64,000 nucleotides of DNA from an uncultured Opitutia bacterium (GTDB lineage Bacteria > Verrucomicrobiota > Verrucomicrobiia > Opitutales > Opitutaceae): the NCBI GenBank assembly GCA_903900845.1, contig CAIUOU010000014.1, positions 1-64,000 on the forward strand, given 5' to 3'. The stretch's first letter is position 1. Each line of letters begins with the position of its first letter. Below, piece by piece: positions 28,130 through 37,172 of the stretch. Made by a program: the position numbers and the translations under genes. A model generated the notes under the pieces. It made no database searches, was not told the origin of the DNA, and saw only the letters and a program-made list of their open reading frames with translations.

Positions 28130-29659
28130 TCAGGGCTCCTCCTCGCCGCCGGCCTTGCGCTTGGCGGCCTTGCCCGGGCGTTTCGCGCCGCTCCGGCCGG
28201 TTGATTCCTGCTCCTGCCCGCGCATGAACTCCTCCCGGGCGGCCGGGTCGGCGCGGGCGCGGAAAACCGGCAGCATGGGGTCTTTGGTGCGCACCATCCA
28301 ATCCTCCAGCCGCGCCGCCATCTCGTCGCGCTTGGCGCGGTGCGTCGGATCGTCGATCAGGTTGCGCAGCGCATCCGGGTCGCGTGCGTAGTCGTAAAGC
28401 TCCTCGGGGACGCGGTGCTCGAAGAGGCGCAGGCGCGCCTCAATCGCGGGACTCTCCTTCGCGAGCGTCACCATGCGTCGGTAGGTCGCGGTGCCCTTGG
28501 TGGCGGTGGCCATCGCGCGGATACCGTTCGACCACGGGTTGAAAAGATAGCCGTGGTCGCGGGTGATGATCGCGCGCATCGGGTGGCGGTGGCCGCCGGA
28601 GTTTTCGTTATACTCCGCCACGATGTGGTCGCGTCCGTCCTGGTTCGCGCCGCGCAGGATCGGCGCGAACGAGCGGCCGTCGAGGCCCGGAGGATGCGGC
28701 CTTCCGACGATGTCCAGTAGCGTGGGAAGCAGGTCGACGGCCGAGATCAGGTGCCGGTCGTCCACGGTTCCGGCACGGGTCACCCCGGGCCAGCGCACCA
28801 TCCAGGGGGTGCGCGTGCTGTGGAAGTAGAGCTGGGTCTTGGCGAACGGCAGCGGCATCCCGTGGTCGGACAGAAAGATGATCGCCGTGCGCTCCTCCTC
28901 GCCCGATTCGCGCAGGGCGCGGAGGATCTCGCCGAGGCTGTCGTCGGCCCGCCGCACGGAGGAGTAATACAGCGCAAGTTCCCGGCGAACGGCGGGATCG
29001 TCGAAGAGGAAGCCCGGCACCGGCACCTCCTCGGGCGTGAACACGCGGCTGGGGCGATTCTCGTCCAGGCGTCCGTTCTCGCCGTAGAACGGCTTGTGGG
29101 GGTCGGAAATGTTGAGGTTGAGGCAGAATGGTTTGCCCGCCGCGCGGGCCTCCTCGATCCCGCGGCGCGTGGAGAGATGATATGAGGCGGGGTTCTTCTG
29201 GTCGAGCTGGGTGCCGTCGGGCTGGCGGTCGAGGACGACGTCCCAGGCGGGGTAGGGCGACCAGGGGGTGGAGTGCGTCACCTTGTGGCGGATACCGGTA
29301 TAGTAGCCGCCCGCCTGCATCAGGTCGGCCATCACCGGGTAGGAATTGCGGACCTGGCGGAAACCTTCGACGCCGTTGTTGTGGGGGTAGCGTCCGGAGA
29401 ACATCACGTTGCGCGAGGGCATGCAGTTGCCGACCTGCACGAAGGCGTGGTTGAAGCGCAGGCTGGCGGCGGCCAGGCGGTCCATGTTTGGAGTGGTGCC
29501 GGGAAGCGGGCAGCCGTAGGCGCCGACCGAGTCGCAGCTCATGTCGTCCGTGGTGATGATCAGGACGTTAAGGCGATCCGCGGCGCGGAGGCCGTTGAGC
29601 AGGGATGCCGTAAGGGTGAGCAGGGCCGCGGCGAACGACCGCAGGGAGGGGGCATGCAT
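28130..29659 (-). CDS. Exported Cys-type sulfatase (S1 family), copy 2
   Basis: The 509-residue protein has a signal peptide followed by NVLIITTDDMSCDS and the formylglycine motif CMPSR, with C79 as the modified residue. A later LSDHGMPLP segment carries metal ligands, and a basic tail (GKAAKRKAGGEEEP) ends the protein. CMPSR-type enzymes resemble heparan N-sulfatase-like S1 members, but the substrate is not assigned. It heads an operon with the DUF1080 gene and is divergent from the aldo/keto reductase operon, with about 145 bases between them. Confidence 0.9.
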   Translation of the reverse strand: MHAPSLRSFAAALLTLTASLLNGLRAADRLNVLIITTDDMSCDSVGAYGCPLPGTTPNMDRLAAASLRFNHAFVQVGNCMPSRNVMFSGRYPHNNGVEGFRQVRNSYPVMADLMQAGGYYTGIRHKVTHSTPWSPYPAWDVVLDRQPDGTQLDQKNPASYHLSTRRGIEEARAAGKPFCLNLNISDPHKPFYGENGRLDENRPSRVFTPEEVPVPGFLFDDPAVRRELALYYSSVRRADDSLGEILRALRESGEEERTAIIFLSDHGMPLPFAKTQLYFHSTRTPWMVRWPGVTRAGTVDDRHLISAVDLLPTLLDIVGRPHPPGLDGRSFAPILRGANQDGRDHIVAEYNENSGGHRHPMRAIITRDHGYLFNPWSNGIRAMATATKGTATYRRMVTLAKESPAIEARLRLFEHRVPEELYDYARDPDALRNLIDDPTHRAKRDEMAARLEDWMVRTKDPMLPVFRARADPAAREEFMRGQEQESTGRSGAKRPGKAAKRKAGGEEEP

Positions 29660-29804
29660 GGGTGGCGGGGAAAGGCGTCGGAACCGGCAGAAGGCGCCAG
29701 CGGAACGGGGACGTCAAACCCGGTGCGTAAGAAACGCCTTGTGGGACCGCGCGGATCGCAACCACGCTCTGCGCGCGTTCATCCACGACGCCACTCCGTC
29801 CACC

Positions 29805-30716
29805 ATGGTTCCCCGTTTCCACCTGTCCCCCGACGGCCCCGAGGTATCCTCGCTCGCCTTCGGTCTCTGGCGTCTCGCCGCCGACCCCGAGGGCGCCTCG
29901 CCCGCGCACGTGCGGCGCAAGATCGACGCCTGCCTCGCCGCCGGCATCACCACGTTCGATCACGCCGACATCTACGGCCTCTACACCTGCGAGGGGCTCT
30001 TCGGGCGCGCGCTGGCCGAGGACCCCGGACTGCGCGATCGCATGGAGATCATCACGAAGTGCGGCATCAACGCCGTTTGCGACAACCGGCCCGGCGTGCG
30101 GGTCGCTCACTACGACGCGACCGCCGCCGCCATCGAGCGGTGCGTGGAACGTTCGTTGCGCGAGCTCCGCACCGACCGCATCGACGTGCTGCTGATCCAT
30201 CGTCCCGATTGGCTGACGAGCGCCGAGGAGACCGCGCGCGGCCTCCAACGCGTGATCGCGTCGGGCAAGGTGCGTCACGTCGGGGTCTCCAACTACAACG
30301 TCCACCAGTACGCTTTGCTCGGGCGTTTTCTGGGCCGGGCGCCGGTCACCAACCAGATCGAGATCAGCCTGCTGCACATGGATGCGATCTGGGACGGTAC
30401 GTTGGACCAGTGCCAGGCGGCGGGCGTGCATCCGATGGCCTGGTCTCCGCTGGGCGGCGGCCGGCTCGCGGCCGGCGACCAGCCCGAGGCGGTGCGCACG
30501 CGGGAGGCGCTGCGGCGGATCGGCGCCGAGTACGGCGCGACTCCCGAGCAGATGGCGCACGCGTGGGTCGCCGCGCTGCCGTGCCGGCCCCAGGTCGTGA
30601 TCGGGACCAACAAGCCGGAGCGCATCACGGAGGCTGCGGCCAGCGCGTCCATCCGGCTGGAGCGGCAGCATTGGTACGAGCTGTGGAGCGCGGCGCAGGG
30701 GCGCCGCGTCCCGTGA
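29805..30716 (+). CDS. Aldo/keto reductase, YdhF-like (possible 6-oxo-sugar reductase)
   Basis: The 303-residue NAD(P)H-dependent reductase has the full aldo/keto reductase tetrad D52, Y57, K85 and H132 ([20 protein letters not shown]). The closest pattern I know is E. coli YdhF, including the [13 protein letters not shown] opening and the [10 protein letters not shown] segment. It opens a four-gene operon and is followed after 13 bases by a flavin monooxygenase gene. In the sulfoquinovose monooxygenase pathway, an aldo/keto reductase reduces 6-oxo-glucose after desulfonation, which fits this position. That assignment is inference. The start is the ATG at 29805. Confidence 0.85.
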   Translation: MVPRFHLSPDGPEVSSLAFGLWRLAADPEGASPAHVRRKIDACLAAGITTFDHADIYGLYTCEGLFGRALAEDPGLRDRMEIITKCGINAVCDNRPGVRVAHYDATAAAIERCVERSLRELRTDRIDVLLIHRPDWLTSAEETARGLQRVIASGKVRHVGVSNYNVHQYALLGRFLGRAPVTNQIEISLLHMDAIWDGTLDQCQAAGVHPMAWSPLGGGRLAAGDQPEAVRTREALRRIGAEYGATPEQMAHAWVAALPCRPQVVIGTNKPERITEAAASASIRLERQHWYELWSAAQGRRVP

Positions 30717-30729
30717 GGTCCCTGGCGCC

Positions 30730-31899
30730 GTGAATTCAGCCGCGCCCACGCCCCCGGCGATCCGCACGCCCGGCCGGCGCGCGGAGGTTGCTTGGTTCGC
30801 CGCGCTCTGCGCCGACGACTACGAGTTTCTCGGCGTGCCCGACGGGGCGCTGCGCAGCAGCTTCGAGCACTGCGGATCGATCGTCCGGCGCGCGGATGAA
30901 CTGGGCTACCAGAACATTCTCCTGCCTTCGGGCTGGATCGCGGGTCAGGACGCGCTCGCGTTCGCCTCGGCGATGGCTGGGCGCAATCGCCAGATCAACC
31001 AGTTGGTCGCGCTGCGCATGGGCGAGGTCTGGCCGCCGATGCTGGCGCGCGCGATCGCCACTTTGGACCACATCGCCAAGGGGCGGCTCACGTTGAACAT
31101 CATCTCGTCCGACCTTCCCGGCCGGAAGGAGTCGAACGAGGATCGCTACGAACGCAGCAGCGAGATCATCCGCATCCTGCAGGCGCTGTGGTCGACGGAG
31201 GGGCCCCTGGAGTGGCGCGGCCGCTTCTACCAATTCGATCTTCCCAACTGCGAGCCGGCCCAAACTTTCCAGCAGAACGGCGGCCCGCTGCTCTACTTCG
31301 GCGGCATCTCGCCCGCGGCGCAGGATCTCTGCGCGCGGCACTGCGATGTCTTCCTGATGTGGCCGGAGACCGAGGCGAGCCTCTCCGCCACCATGCACCA
31401 GGTGGCCGGCTTGGCGGCGCGGCATGGGCGCACGATCGACTTCGGTCTGCGCATCCACGTCATCGTGCGCGAGTCGGAGGCGGACGCGCGCGCCGCCGCG
31501 GACCGTCTCATTTCCCGGCTCGACCGGGAGAAAGGCGCGGCGATCCGCGCTCGCTCGATGGACGCGAAAAGCGCCGGCGTCCTGCGTCAGGACGCGCTCC
31601 GCGAGATGGCTGGCGCGGATCTCTACATCGAGCCGCACATCTGGTCAGGCATCGGGCTTGCCCGCAGCGGCTGCGCTAGCGCGATCGTGGGTGATCCCGA
31701 CCAGGTTGTCGCGAAACTGAACCGTTACCTCGACATGGGGTTTCGCTCCTTCGTGCTCAGCGGTTACCCCCATGCGGAGGAGTGCGAACTCTTCGCCCGT
31801 CACGTCCTGCCGCGCTTGCCGACGTGCCGGCTCAACGAACTGCAGGGCCGGCTGGTGCCGGATCCGGTCACCCCGCTGACGTCCGCGCCCCGCCGCTGA
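30730..31899 (+). CDS. LLM-class flavin-dependent monooxygenase, alkanesulfonate/sulfoquinovose type
   Basis: The 389-residue TIM-barrel protein belongs to the SsuD-like group of reduced-flavin monooxygenases, which cleave carbon-sulfur bonds and release sulfite. [49 protein letters not shown] and [10 protein letters not shown] follow in order. From memory, the FLGVPD and ILLPSG pattern resembles the sulfoquinovose monooxygenase SmoC more than classical SsuD. It starts with GTG and is followed by a Gfo/Idh/MocA gene after 10 bases. No flavin reductase, which it would need, is encoded nearby. Confidence 0.82.
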   Translation: MNSAAPTPPAIRTPGRRAEVAWFAALCADDYEFLGVPDGALRSSFEHCGSIVRRADELGYQNILLPSGWIAGQDALAFASAMAGRNRQINQLVALRMGEVWPPMLARAIATLDHIAKGRLTLNIISSDLPGRKESNEDRYERSSEIIRILQALWSTEGPLEWRGRFYQFDLPNCEPAQTFQQNGGPLLYFGGISPAAQDLCARHCDVFLMWPETEASLSATMHQVAGLAARHGRTIDFGLRIHVIVRESEADARAAADRLISRLDREKGAAIRARSMDAKSAGVLRQDALREMAGADLYIEPHIWSGIGLARSGCASAIVGDPDQVVAKLNRYLDMGFRSFVLSGYPHAEECELFARHVLPRLPTCRLNELQGRLVPDPVTPLTSAPRR

Positions 31900-31909
31900 G
31901 TCCATTCCC

Positions 31910-32965
31910 ATGAGCAAGCCACCCGTCAGGTTCGGTCTCGTCGGTTTCGGCGCCTGGGGCCGGTTCCACGCCCAGTCGATCGCCGGTAATCCCGGTGCCC
32001 GCCTCGCCGCGATCACGGTCCCTTCCGAGGCCTCGCGCGCGGAGGCGGTGCGTCTTCACCCGGGCGCGGAGGTTTTCACCGACCACCGGTCGATGCTCGC
32101 GGCGGGCGGAATCGACATCGTCGACGTGGTCACGCCGAGTCACACCCATCTGGCCGTCGCGACCGACGCTCTGGCCGCCGGCTGCGATGTGCTGCTGGAG
32201 AAGCCGATGGCGCTGACCATTCCCGACTGCCAGGCGATCGTGCGGACCGCCCGCCGCCACGGGCGCCGGCTGGCGGTCGGCCACGAGCTCCGGCTTTCCT
32301 CTCAGTGGGGTGAAATCCGCCGGATCATCGATCGTGGTGTGATCGGCGACCCGCAGTACGTGCTCGTCGAGTTGTCCCGCAAACCCTACCGCCTCGGCGC
32401 CTCCGGCTGGCGGTACGATCCGGCGCGGGTCGGCAGCTGGGTTTTGGAGGAGCCCATCCACTTCTTCGATCTCGCGCGCTGGTATCTGGAGGGCGCGGGA
32501 CGTCCGGTGGAGCTGCATGCCTTCGGCAACTCCCGGGATGCCTCGCGACCGGGCCTCTACGACAACTTCAGCGCGGTCTTCCGCTACGCGAATGGATCGT
32601 ACGCCGTCGTCTCCCAGACACTCGCCGCGTTCGAGCATCATCAAACGGTGAAGGTTTCCGGCACGCGGGGCGCGCTCTGGGCGGGCTGGAGCGGCGCGCT
32701 CGACCGCACGCTGGAGCCGACCTTTTTCCTGAAGGTCTTCGACGGGCAGAACCTCGAGAACGTCTCGCTCGCGCGCCATAGCGGCGAGGTTTTCGAGTTG
32801 CGCGAGCAGATTGACCGTTGCGTGCGGATGGTGCGGGGCGAGGCCCCGCCTGCGGCGACCGGCGAGGACGGCGTTTGGTCCGCGGGGCTGTGCCTCCTCG
32901 CGGAGGAGTCCATCCGGCAGGGACGCCCGCTGCCGGTGCCGGATCTCGCGGAGGGCCTTGCATGA
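31910..32965 (+). CDS. Gfo/Idh/MocA-family protein (possible NAD-dependent sulfoquinovosidase)
   Basis: The 351-residue cytoplasmic protein has an N-terminal Rossmann fold (LVGFGAWGRFHA), the catalytic-lysine motif EKP at residues 97-99 and a catalytic-region EEPIHFFDLARWY with H184 and D187. Unlike the copy at 23482-24855 it lacks an export signal. The family includes sugar dehydrogenases and NAD-dependent glycosidases, among them those described for sulfoquinovosides (GH188). Its place between a sulfonate-type monooxygenase and a transporter supports a glycosidase or dehydrogenase on the same sugar. Its stop overlaps the next start by four bases (ATGA). Confidence 0.83.
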   Translation: MSKPPVRFGLVGFGAWGRFHAQSIAGNPGARLAAITVPSEASRAEAVRLHPGAEVFTDHRSMLAAGGIDIVDVVTPSHTHLAVATDALAAGCDVLLEKPMALTIPDCQAIVRTARRHGRRLAVGHELRLSSQWGEIRRIIDRGVIGDPQYVLVELSRKPYRLGASGWRYDPARVGSWVLEEPIHFFDLARWYLEGAGRPVELHAFGNSRDASRPGLYDNFSAVFRYANGSYAVVSQTLAAFEHHQTVKVSGTRGALWAGWSGALDRTLEPTFFLKVFDGQNLENVSLARHSGEVFELREQIDRCVRMVRGEAPPAATGEDGVWSAGLCLLAEESIRQGRPLPVPDLAEGLA

Positions 32966-34275
32966 GTTCGCCTTCCGCCGCCCCGTCCCGCTGGCACGAG
33001 GGTGTCACGCGCTACCAGTGGTTGGTTCTTTTCATCGCCTGCCTGGGCTGGATCTTCGACGCGTTCGAGGGCCAGTTGTACAACATCACGCGCGGCGAGA
33101 TGCTGCCGGACCTGCTGCGGGCGAACGATCCCGCGATCACGCCGGCCGAGCTCACCGCGGCCACCGCCTCGTGGGGTGAGAGGTTCCTCGGTATTTTCCT
33201 GATCGGCGGCACCTTGGGCGGCTGGTTGTTCAGCAGCCTCGCCGATCGCTGGGGACGCGTCCCGGTGATGTCCATCACGATCCTGTTCTACAGTGTTTTC
33301 TCGGGCCTGACGGCCTTCGCGACGGAACTCTGGCATGTCGGGGCGCTCCGGTTTCTGGTGGCCATGGGGGTGGGAGGGGAGTGGGCGGTCGGTGCGGCGT
33401 TGGTCGCGGAGGTCTTTCCCGCCCATGCTCGCGAGAGGGCCGGCGTCATCTTCCACGCTTCAAGCGTGGCGGGTCTCTGGCTCGCGGCGGGAACCGGCCT
33501 CTGGGTCGGGGCGGAGTGGCGTCTGGCCTACCTGGTCGGGGTCATTCCCGCCCTGCTGGTCTTGTGGGTGCGGATGAGCGTGAAGGAGCCGGAGTCCTGG
33601 AAGCGGGCTAAGGAGACGCGCGGCGAGCAACTCGGGAGCTTTCGCGAACTGCTGGGCGATCCGCGCTGGCGGGGACGGGCGCTCGGCGGCGCCCTGTTGG
33701 CGATGGTGGGTCTCGCGACCTTCTGGGGCGTGGTAGTCGCGGGACAGAATATCGCCGACGATCTGCTCCGGCGGCTGGGTGTGCCGGCCGGCGAGGCGGC
33801 GTCCCGCGCCAAGGTCGCCTTCGGCTTCATCCAGACCGCCGGCGCGGGCCTCGGTATGTTGATGTTCGGTCCGCTCAGCGTGCGGTGGGGCCGGAGGCGA
33901 ACCTTTGCGGTGATGCACGTCGCGGCGTGCGTGATGACCCTCGTGATCTGCTGGGTCCCGGCGCATTTCGACAGTTATGCGCTGTTGCTCGTGCTGCTGC
34001 CGGTCTTCGGGTTTTTCGCGCAGGGGATCCACGCCGGCTACGCGGTGTATTTCCCGGAGTTGTTCCCGACCCATCTGCGTGCCACCGGGGCCGGATTCTG
34101 CTTCAACACCGGTCGGATGCTCGCGGCGCCGGTGCTGATCTGGCTCTCCGCGTGGATGAAGTCGACGTTCGCGCTGCCGGTGGCGGTTTCGGTGCTCGGC
34201 CTTTTCTTCCTGCTCGGCTTGGTGGTGCTTCGTTTCCTGCCCGAGACCAAGGACCAGCGGCTGCCGGAGGATTAG
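32962..34275 (+). CDS. MFS transporter, sugar/acid type
   Basis: The 437-residue protein has about 12 transmembrane segments. It has the MFS loop motif LADRWGRVPVM after helix 2 and the repeated GRRRTFAV motif after helix 8. The extracellular loop between helices 1 and 2 is long, as in sugar-acid and aromatic-acid carriers. The start at 32962 overlaps the preceding stop (ATGA), indicating translational coupling, and rules out a longer upstream start. It should import the substrate of the operon, possibly sulfoquinovose or its glyceryl glycoside. Confidence 0.88.
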   Translation: MSSPSAAPSRWHEGVTRYQWLVLFIACLGWIFDAFEGQLYNITRGEMLPDLLRANDPAITPAELTAATASWGERFLGIFLIGGTLGGWLFSSLADRWGRVPVMSITILFYSVFSGLTAFATELWHVGALRFLVAMGVGGEWAVGAALVAEVFPAHARERAGVIFHASSVAGLWLAAGTGLWVGAEWRLAYLVGVIPALLVLWVRMSVKEPESWKRAKETRGEQLGSFRELLGDPRWRGRALGGALLAMVGLATFWGVVVAGQNIADDLLRRLGVPAGEAASRAKVAFGFIQTAGAGLGMLMFGPLSVRWGRRRTFAVMHVAACVMTLVICWVPAHFDSYALLLVLLPVFGFFAQGIHAGYAVYFPELFPTHLRATGAGFCFNTGRMLAAPVLIWLSAWMKSTFALPVAVSVLGLFFLLGLVVLRFLPETKDQRLPED

Positions 34276-34354
34276 ACCGGGATTCGCTGTTGACGGTCGA
34301 GTCCGGTTTCCCTTCGTTCCTCGGTTCAGCGTTCAACCATCATCCCGCCAGGCC

Positions 34355-34552
34355 ATGCGCGACGAGTACATCAAGGAAGCCCAGAAACAAATCCAGGACC
34401 CGAATGTCCTGATCAACGTGGTCTCCCGCCGCGTGAAGCAGCTCAGGCGCGGTAACCGCCCGCTCGTCGAGTCGCTGGAGAAGCTTGCTCCCGAGGATGT
34501 CGCCTTGCGCGAGGTCATTGAGGGCAAGATCAGCCACGAGCTGGCCTCCTGA
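34355..34552 (+). CDS. rpoZ: RNA polymerase omega subunit
   Basis: The 65-residue protein reads as the verrucomicrobial form of the omega subunit: an N-terminal helix with DPNVLINVVSRRVKQL, then the GNRPLVE motif and a short acidic helix. Omega helps fold and hold the beta-prime subunit of RNA polymerase. It is shorter than the E. coli protein (91 residues), but the conserved region is complete. It is followed by an intrinsic terminator at 34577-34608, so it is likely transcribed alone. smpB lies beyond. Confidence 0.88.
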   Translation: MRDEYIKEAQKQIQDPNVLINVVSRRVKQLRRGNRPLVESLEKLAPEDVALREVIEGKISHELAS

Positions 34553-34576
34553 TCACCACGGTTTCGGTTTTCCCGG

Positions 34577-34608
34577 GGCGGCGCGGCGATTGCCGGCGCC
34601 GCCTTTTT
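34577..34608 (+). terminator. Intrinsic terminator of rpoZ
   Basis: An 8-bp GC stem (ggcggcgc 34577-34584, gcgccgcc 34596-34603) with an inner three-base-pair extension is directly followed by five T residues (34604-34608). It sits 24 bases after the rpoZ stop. It also shows that a TTG at 34607 cannot be the smpB start. Confidence 0.85.
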
Positions 34609-34633
34609 GATTCCTGCTAACCGGGTTCCCGCC

Positions 34634-35113
34634 ATGTCCGCCGCCCGTCCCGATGCCAGGCGCTTCACCGAGATCCGCAACGCCAAGGCGCTGCGGGATT
34701 ACACCGTGGACGAACGCTTCGAGGCCGGCGTCCAGCTGCACGGCACCGAGGTGAAGGCCATCCGGGCCGGCAAAGCGCAGATCAGCGACGCGTTCGCGCG
34801 CGTGGAGAAGGGCGAGCTGTGGCTGCACAACGCCCACATCGAGGAGTACGCTTTCGGTAACATCTACAACCACGACGCCAAGCGGATCCGCAAACTCCTG
34901 CTCCACCGCCGGCAGATCGATAAGATCCGCGTGGCGCTTGAAACCGGGGGCGGTCGCGCCGTCGTGCCGCTCCGGATGTACTTCAAGGAGGCGCTGGTGA
35001 AGGTCGAGGTCGCCCTTTGCACGGGCAAAAAGAGTTTCGACCGGCGCGAGGACCTGAAGAAGCGCGTGCAACTCCGCGAGGTCGATCAGGCGATGAAACG
35101 GCGCCACGGCTGA
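34634..35113 (+). CDS. smpB: SsrA-binding protein SmpB
   Basis: The 159-residue protein binds tmRNA and brings it to stalled ribosomes for trans-translation. HGTEVKAIRAGKAQISD, the AHIEEY strand, LLLHRRQIDKI and the basic tail with KSFDRREDLKKR are all in place. Length is normal. The ATG at 34634 lies just beyond the rpoZ terminator. trmL follows after 10 bases, so these two are probably co-transcribed. Confidence 0.96.
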   Translation: MSAARPDARRFTEIRNAKALRDYTVDERFEAGVQLHGTEVKAIRAGKAQISDAFARVEKGELWLHNAHIEEYAFGNIYNHDAKRIRKLLLHRRQIDKIRVALETGGGRAVVPLRMYFKEALVKVEVALCTGKKSFDRREDLKKRVQLREVDQAMKRRHG

Positions 35114-35123
35114 GTCCGGAACC

Positions 35124-35588
35124 ATGCTGCACATCGTCCTGTTCCAGCCCGAGATCGCACCCAACACAGGCAATATCGGCCGGATGTGCGCGATCACGCG
35201 CTCCCGGCTGCACCTCATCCACCCGCTCGGCTACGTCATCAACGATCGCAACCTGCGCCGGGCCGGGATGGACTACTGGAAGTCCCTCGACGTCCACGAA
35301 CACGCGGACTGGGCCGCGTTCCGCGCGAGTCCAGCCACGCCCTCCCGGCTTTGGTTGCTCACCACCCGGGCGGAGCGTGGCATCTGGGACGTCGCGTTCG
35401 CCGACGGCGACGGTCTGGTCTTCGGCAACGAGAGCTCCGGAGCCCCCGGCTGGTTGCACGAGGAACTCGCCGCCCATCGGGTCCGCATCCCTCAGGTCGA
35501 TCCCTCGCTCCGATCGCTCAACTTGAGCACCGCCGCGGGGATCGCCTGCTACGAGGCGCTTCGCCAGGTCACTCCCCGCACGGGTTGA
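35124..35588 (+). CDS. trmL: tRNA (cytidine(34)-2'-O)-methyltransferase TrmL
   Basis: The 154-residue SPOUT enzyme methylates the wobble ribose of certain leucine tRNAs. The trefoil-knot motifs are NTGNIGRMC near the N-terminus, FGNESSG, and IPQVDPSLRSLNLSTAAGI at the C-terminus. Size is typical of the single-domain TrmL branch. Its last 20 bases overlap the 3' end of the convergent apaG gene. Confidence 0.95.
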   Translation: MLHIVLFQPEIAPNTGNIGRMCAITRSRLHLIHPLGYVINDRNLRRAGMDYWKSLDVHEHADWAAFRASPATPSRLWLLTTRAERGIWDVAFADGDGLVFGNESSGAPGWLHEELAAHRVRIPQVDPSLRSLNLSTAAGIACYEALRQVTPRTG

Positions 35589-35985
35589 CGGCGGCATCCC
35601 GGTTCTCGCGCGGGATCGCCATCTCGAAAGGCGGCAGCTTCACGTGGACCTTCCGCCCGGCCTCGTCGATGCCGTGGAAACTGCCGTGTACGGTGGCGTC
35701 GACCCCGGTGACGTGGAAACTGTTATAGGAGAATTCCTCGCCCGGGGTCAGGCGTGGGGTTTCGCCGACGATCTTATCCCCTTCGATCACCAGCCGTTCC
35801 CCGTCCACCTGCTCCACGACCCACTTCCTCCCGAGCAGGGTCACCGTGCTGGCCGATGCGTTGCGGATGGTGATGTAATAAACAAAAGCGTGCGGCCGGT
35901 CCGCCGGCAGGCTCGCGCCACCGTGGTGGTAGCACAAGCGGTCGAGGCGGGCGGTCAGGCCGGAAAGCTCGTAGGACTGGGACAC
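35569..35985 (-). CDS. apaG: ApaG-domain protein
   Basis: The 138-residue protein is a single ApaG/DUF525 immunoglobulin-like domain, recognised by FVYYITIRNAS, LLGRKWVVEQ, GETPRLTPGEEFSYNS and GSFHGIDEAG. The biochemical role of ApaG is not settled; it has been linked to diadenosine tetraphosphate metabolism and divalent-ion resistance. It converges on trmL with a 20-base overlap and is divergent from the ABC transporter genes. Confidence 0.93.
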   Translation of the reverse strand: MSQSYELSGLTARLDRLCYHHGGASLPADRPHAFVYYITIRNASASTVTLLGRKWVVEQVDGERLVIEGDKIVGETPRLTPGEEFSYNSFHVTGVDATVHGSFHGIDEAGRKVHVKLPPFEMAIPRENRDAAVNPCGE

Positions 35986-36077
35986 GTGCGGAAGAGAGTG
36001 AGGTTGTCCGTTTCGGCAAGTGGCGCTGTTAGCCGCTTGCGCCCGGCGGGCCGCCGCGCTGGATAAGGTTCGCCCGC

Positions 36078-37148
36078 ATGATCTCGATCAGCATCCGGCA
36101 GCTCACGAAGCGCTTCGGTTCCGTCACCGCGTTGCAGCGGCTCGATCTCACGATCGGCGCCGGCGAGCTGTTCTTCCTGCTGGGCCCGAGTGGCTGCGGG
36201 AAGACCACGCTGCTGAGGAGCCTCGCCGGGTTCTACATCCCCGAGGAGGGCACGGTGCTGTTCGGCGACGAGGATGTGACGCGGCTGGAGCCGCACCGGC
36301 GTAACACCGGCATGATGTTCCAGAGCTACGCGCTGTGGCCCCATATGTCGGTGGCGGAGAACGTTGCCTTTGGTCTGGAGGAGCGGAAGGTGCCCGCGCC
36401 CGAGCTGAAGCGTCGGGTCGCGGAGGCGCTCGAGTCGGTGCGCATGGGAACCTTCGCGGACCGCAAGCCCAACCAGCTCTCGGGCGGGCAACAGCAGCGG
36501 GTGGCTTTGGCGCGCGCGCTGGTGATCCGTCCGCGCTGCCTCCTGCTCGACGAGCCGCTCTCGAACCTCGACGCGAAGCTCCGGCTTGAGATGCGCGCCG
36601 AGATCCGGCGGGTCTGCAAGGAGTTCAAGCTCACGACCGTCTATGTGACCCACGACCAGAAGGAGGCGCTCTCCGTCGCCGACCGCATGGCCATCCTCGA
36701 TGGGGGACGCATCCTGCAGGTCGGATCGCCGCGGGAAGTCTACCGCCGGCCCGTGGGCCGCGTGGTCGCGGATTTCATCGGCGAGACCGACTTCATTCCC
36801 GGCACGGTTGCCGGCGTGCAGGGTGGCCGCGTGGCGGTCGAGACGCCGCTGGGCCTGATGGAGGGGGTGCCCGGCGATGCGTCCGCGCGGCTGGTTGCGG
36901 GCGCCAAGGTCACGCTTTGTGTGCGCCCCGAATGCTGGTCCCTGAGCGACCGGCAACCGGAGGGTAACTGGGTGCGGGGCCGGATCGGCGAGGCGGTTTA
37001 TCTCGGCGAGCTGGCCCAGTACGCGCTGCAGGTGGGCGATCGCCTCCTCAAGGTGATCGAGTTGAATCCGCGGTTTCTGGAGAAATCCGGGCAGGGTGAG
37101 GTCTACGCGCGGGCTGAGCCGGAGGATGTTGTTGTCCTCGCCGACTGA
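36078..37148 (+). CDS. ABC transporter ATP-binding protein, iron(III)/polyamine/sugar importer type
   Basis: The 356-residue ATPase has Walker A GPSGCGKT at residues 36-43, the signature LSGGQQQR, Walker [12 protein letters not shown], the switch histidine in YVTHDQKEA, and a C-terminal TOBE-type regulatory domain. This layout is that of FbpC/PotA/MalK-like importers. The next gene, 24 bases on, encodes a binding protein of iron(III) type, so iron or another small ion is the best guess. No permease gene follows, which is unusual. Confidence 0.88.
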   Translation: MISISIRQLTKRFGSVTALQRLDLTIGAGELFFLLGPSGCGKTTLLRSLAGFYIPEEGTVLFGDEDVTRLEPHRRNTGMMFQSYALWPHMSVAENVAFGLEERKVPAPELKRRVAEALESVRMGTFADRKPNQLSGGQQQRVALARALVIRPRCLLLDEPLSNLDAKLRLEMRAEIRRVCKEFKLTTVYVTHDQKEALSVADRMAILDGGRILQVGSPREVYRRPVGRVVADFIGETDFIPGTVAGVQGGRVAVETPLGLMEGVPGDASARLVAGAKVTLCVRPECWSLSDRQPEGNWVRGRIGEAVYLGELAQYALQVGDRLLKVIELNPRFLEKSGQGEVYARAEPEDVVVLAD

Positions 37149-37172
37149 TCCCGCGCGGGCGCCCCGACCGGC

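Noticed and set aside
34290-34318. ttgacg as a -35 box for rpoZ
   Set aside because: The segment 17 bases later (ttcgtt) is a poor -10 match, so the promoter call could not be supported.
34607-34633. A TTG start for smpB
   Set aside because: The codon lies inside the T run of the rpoZ terminator, and the ATG at 34634 gives the normal SmpB length.
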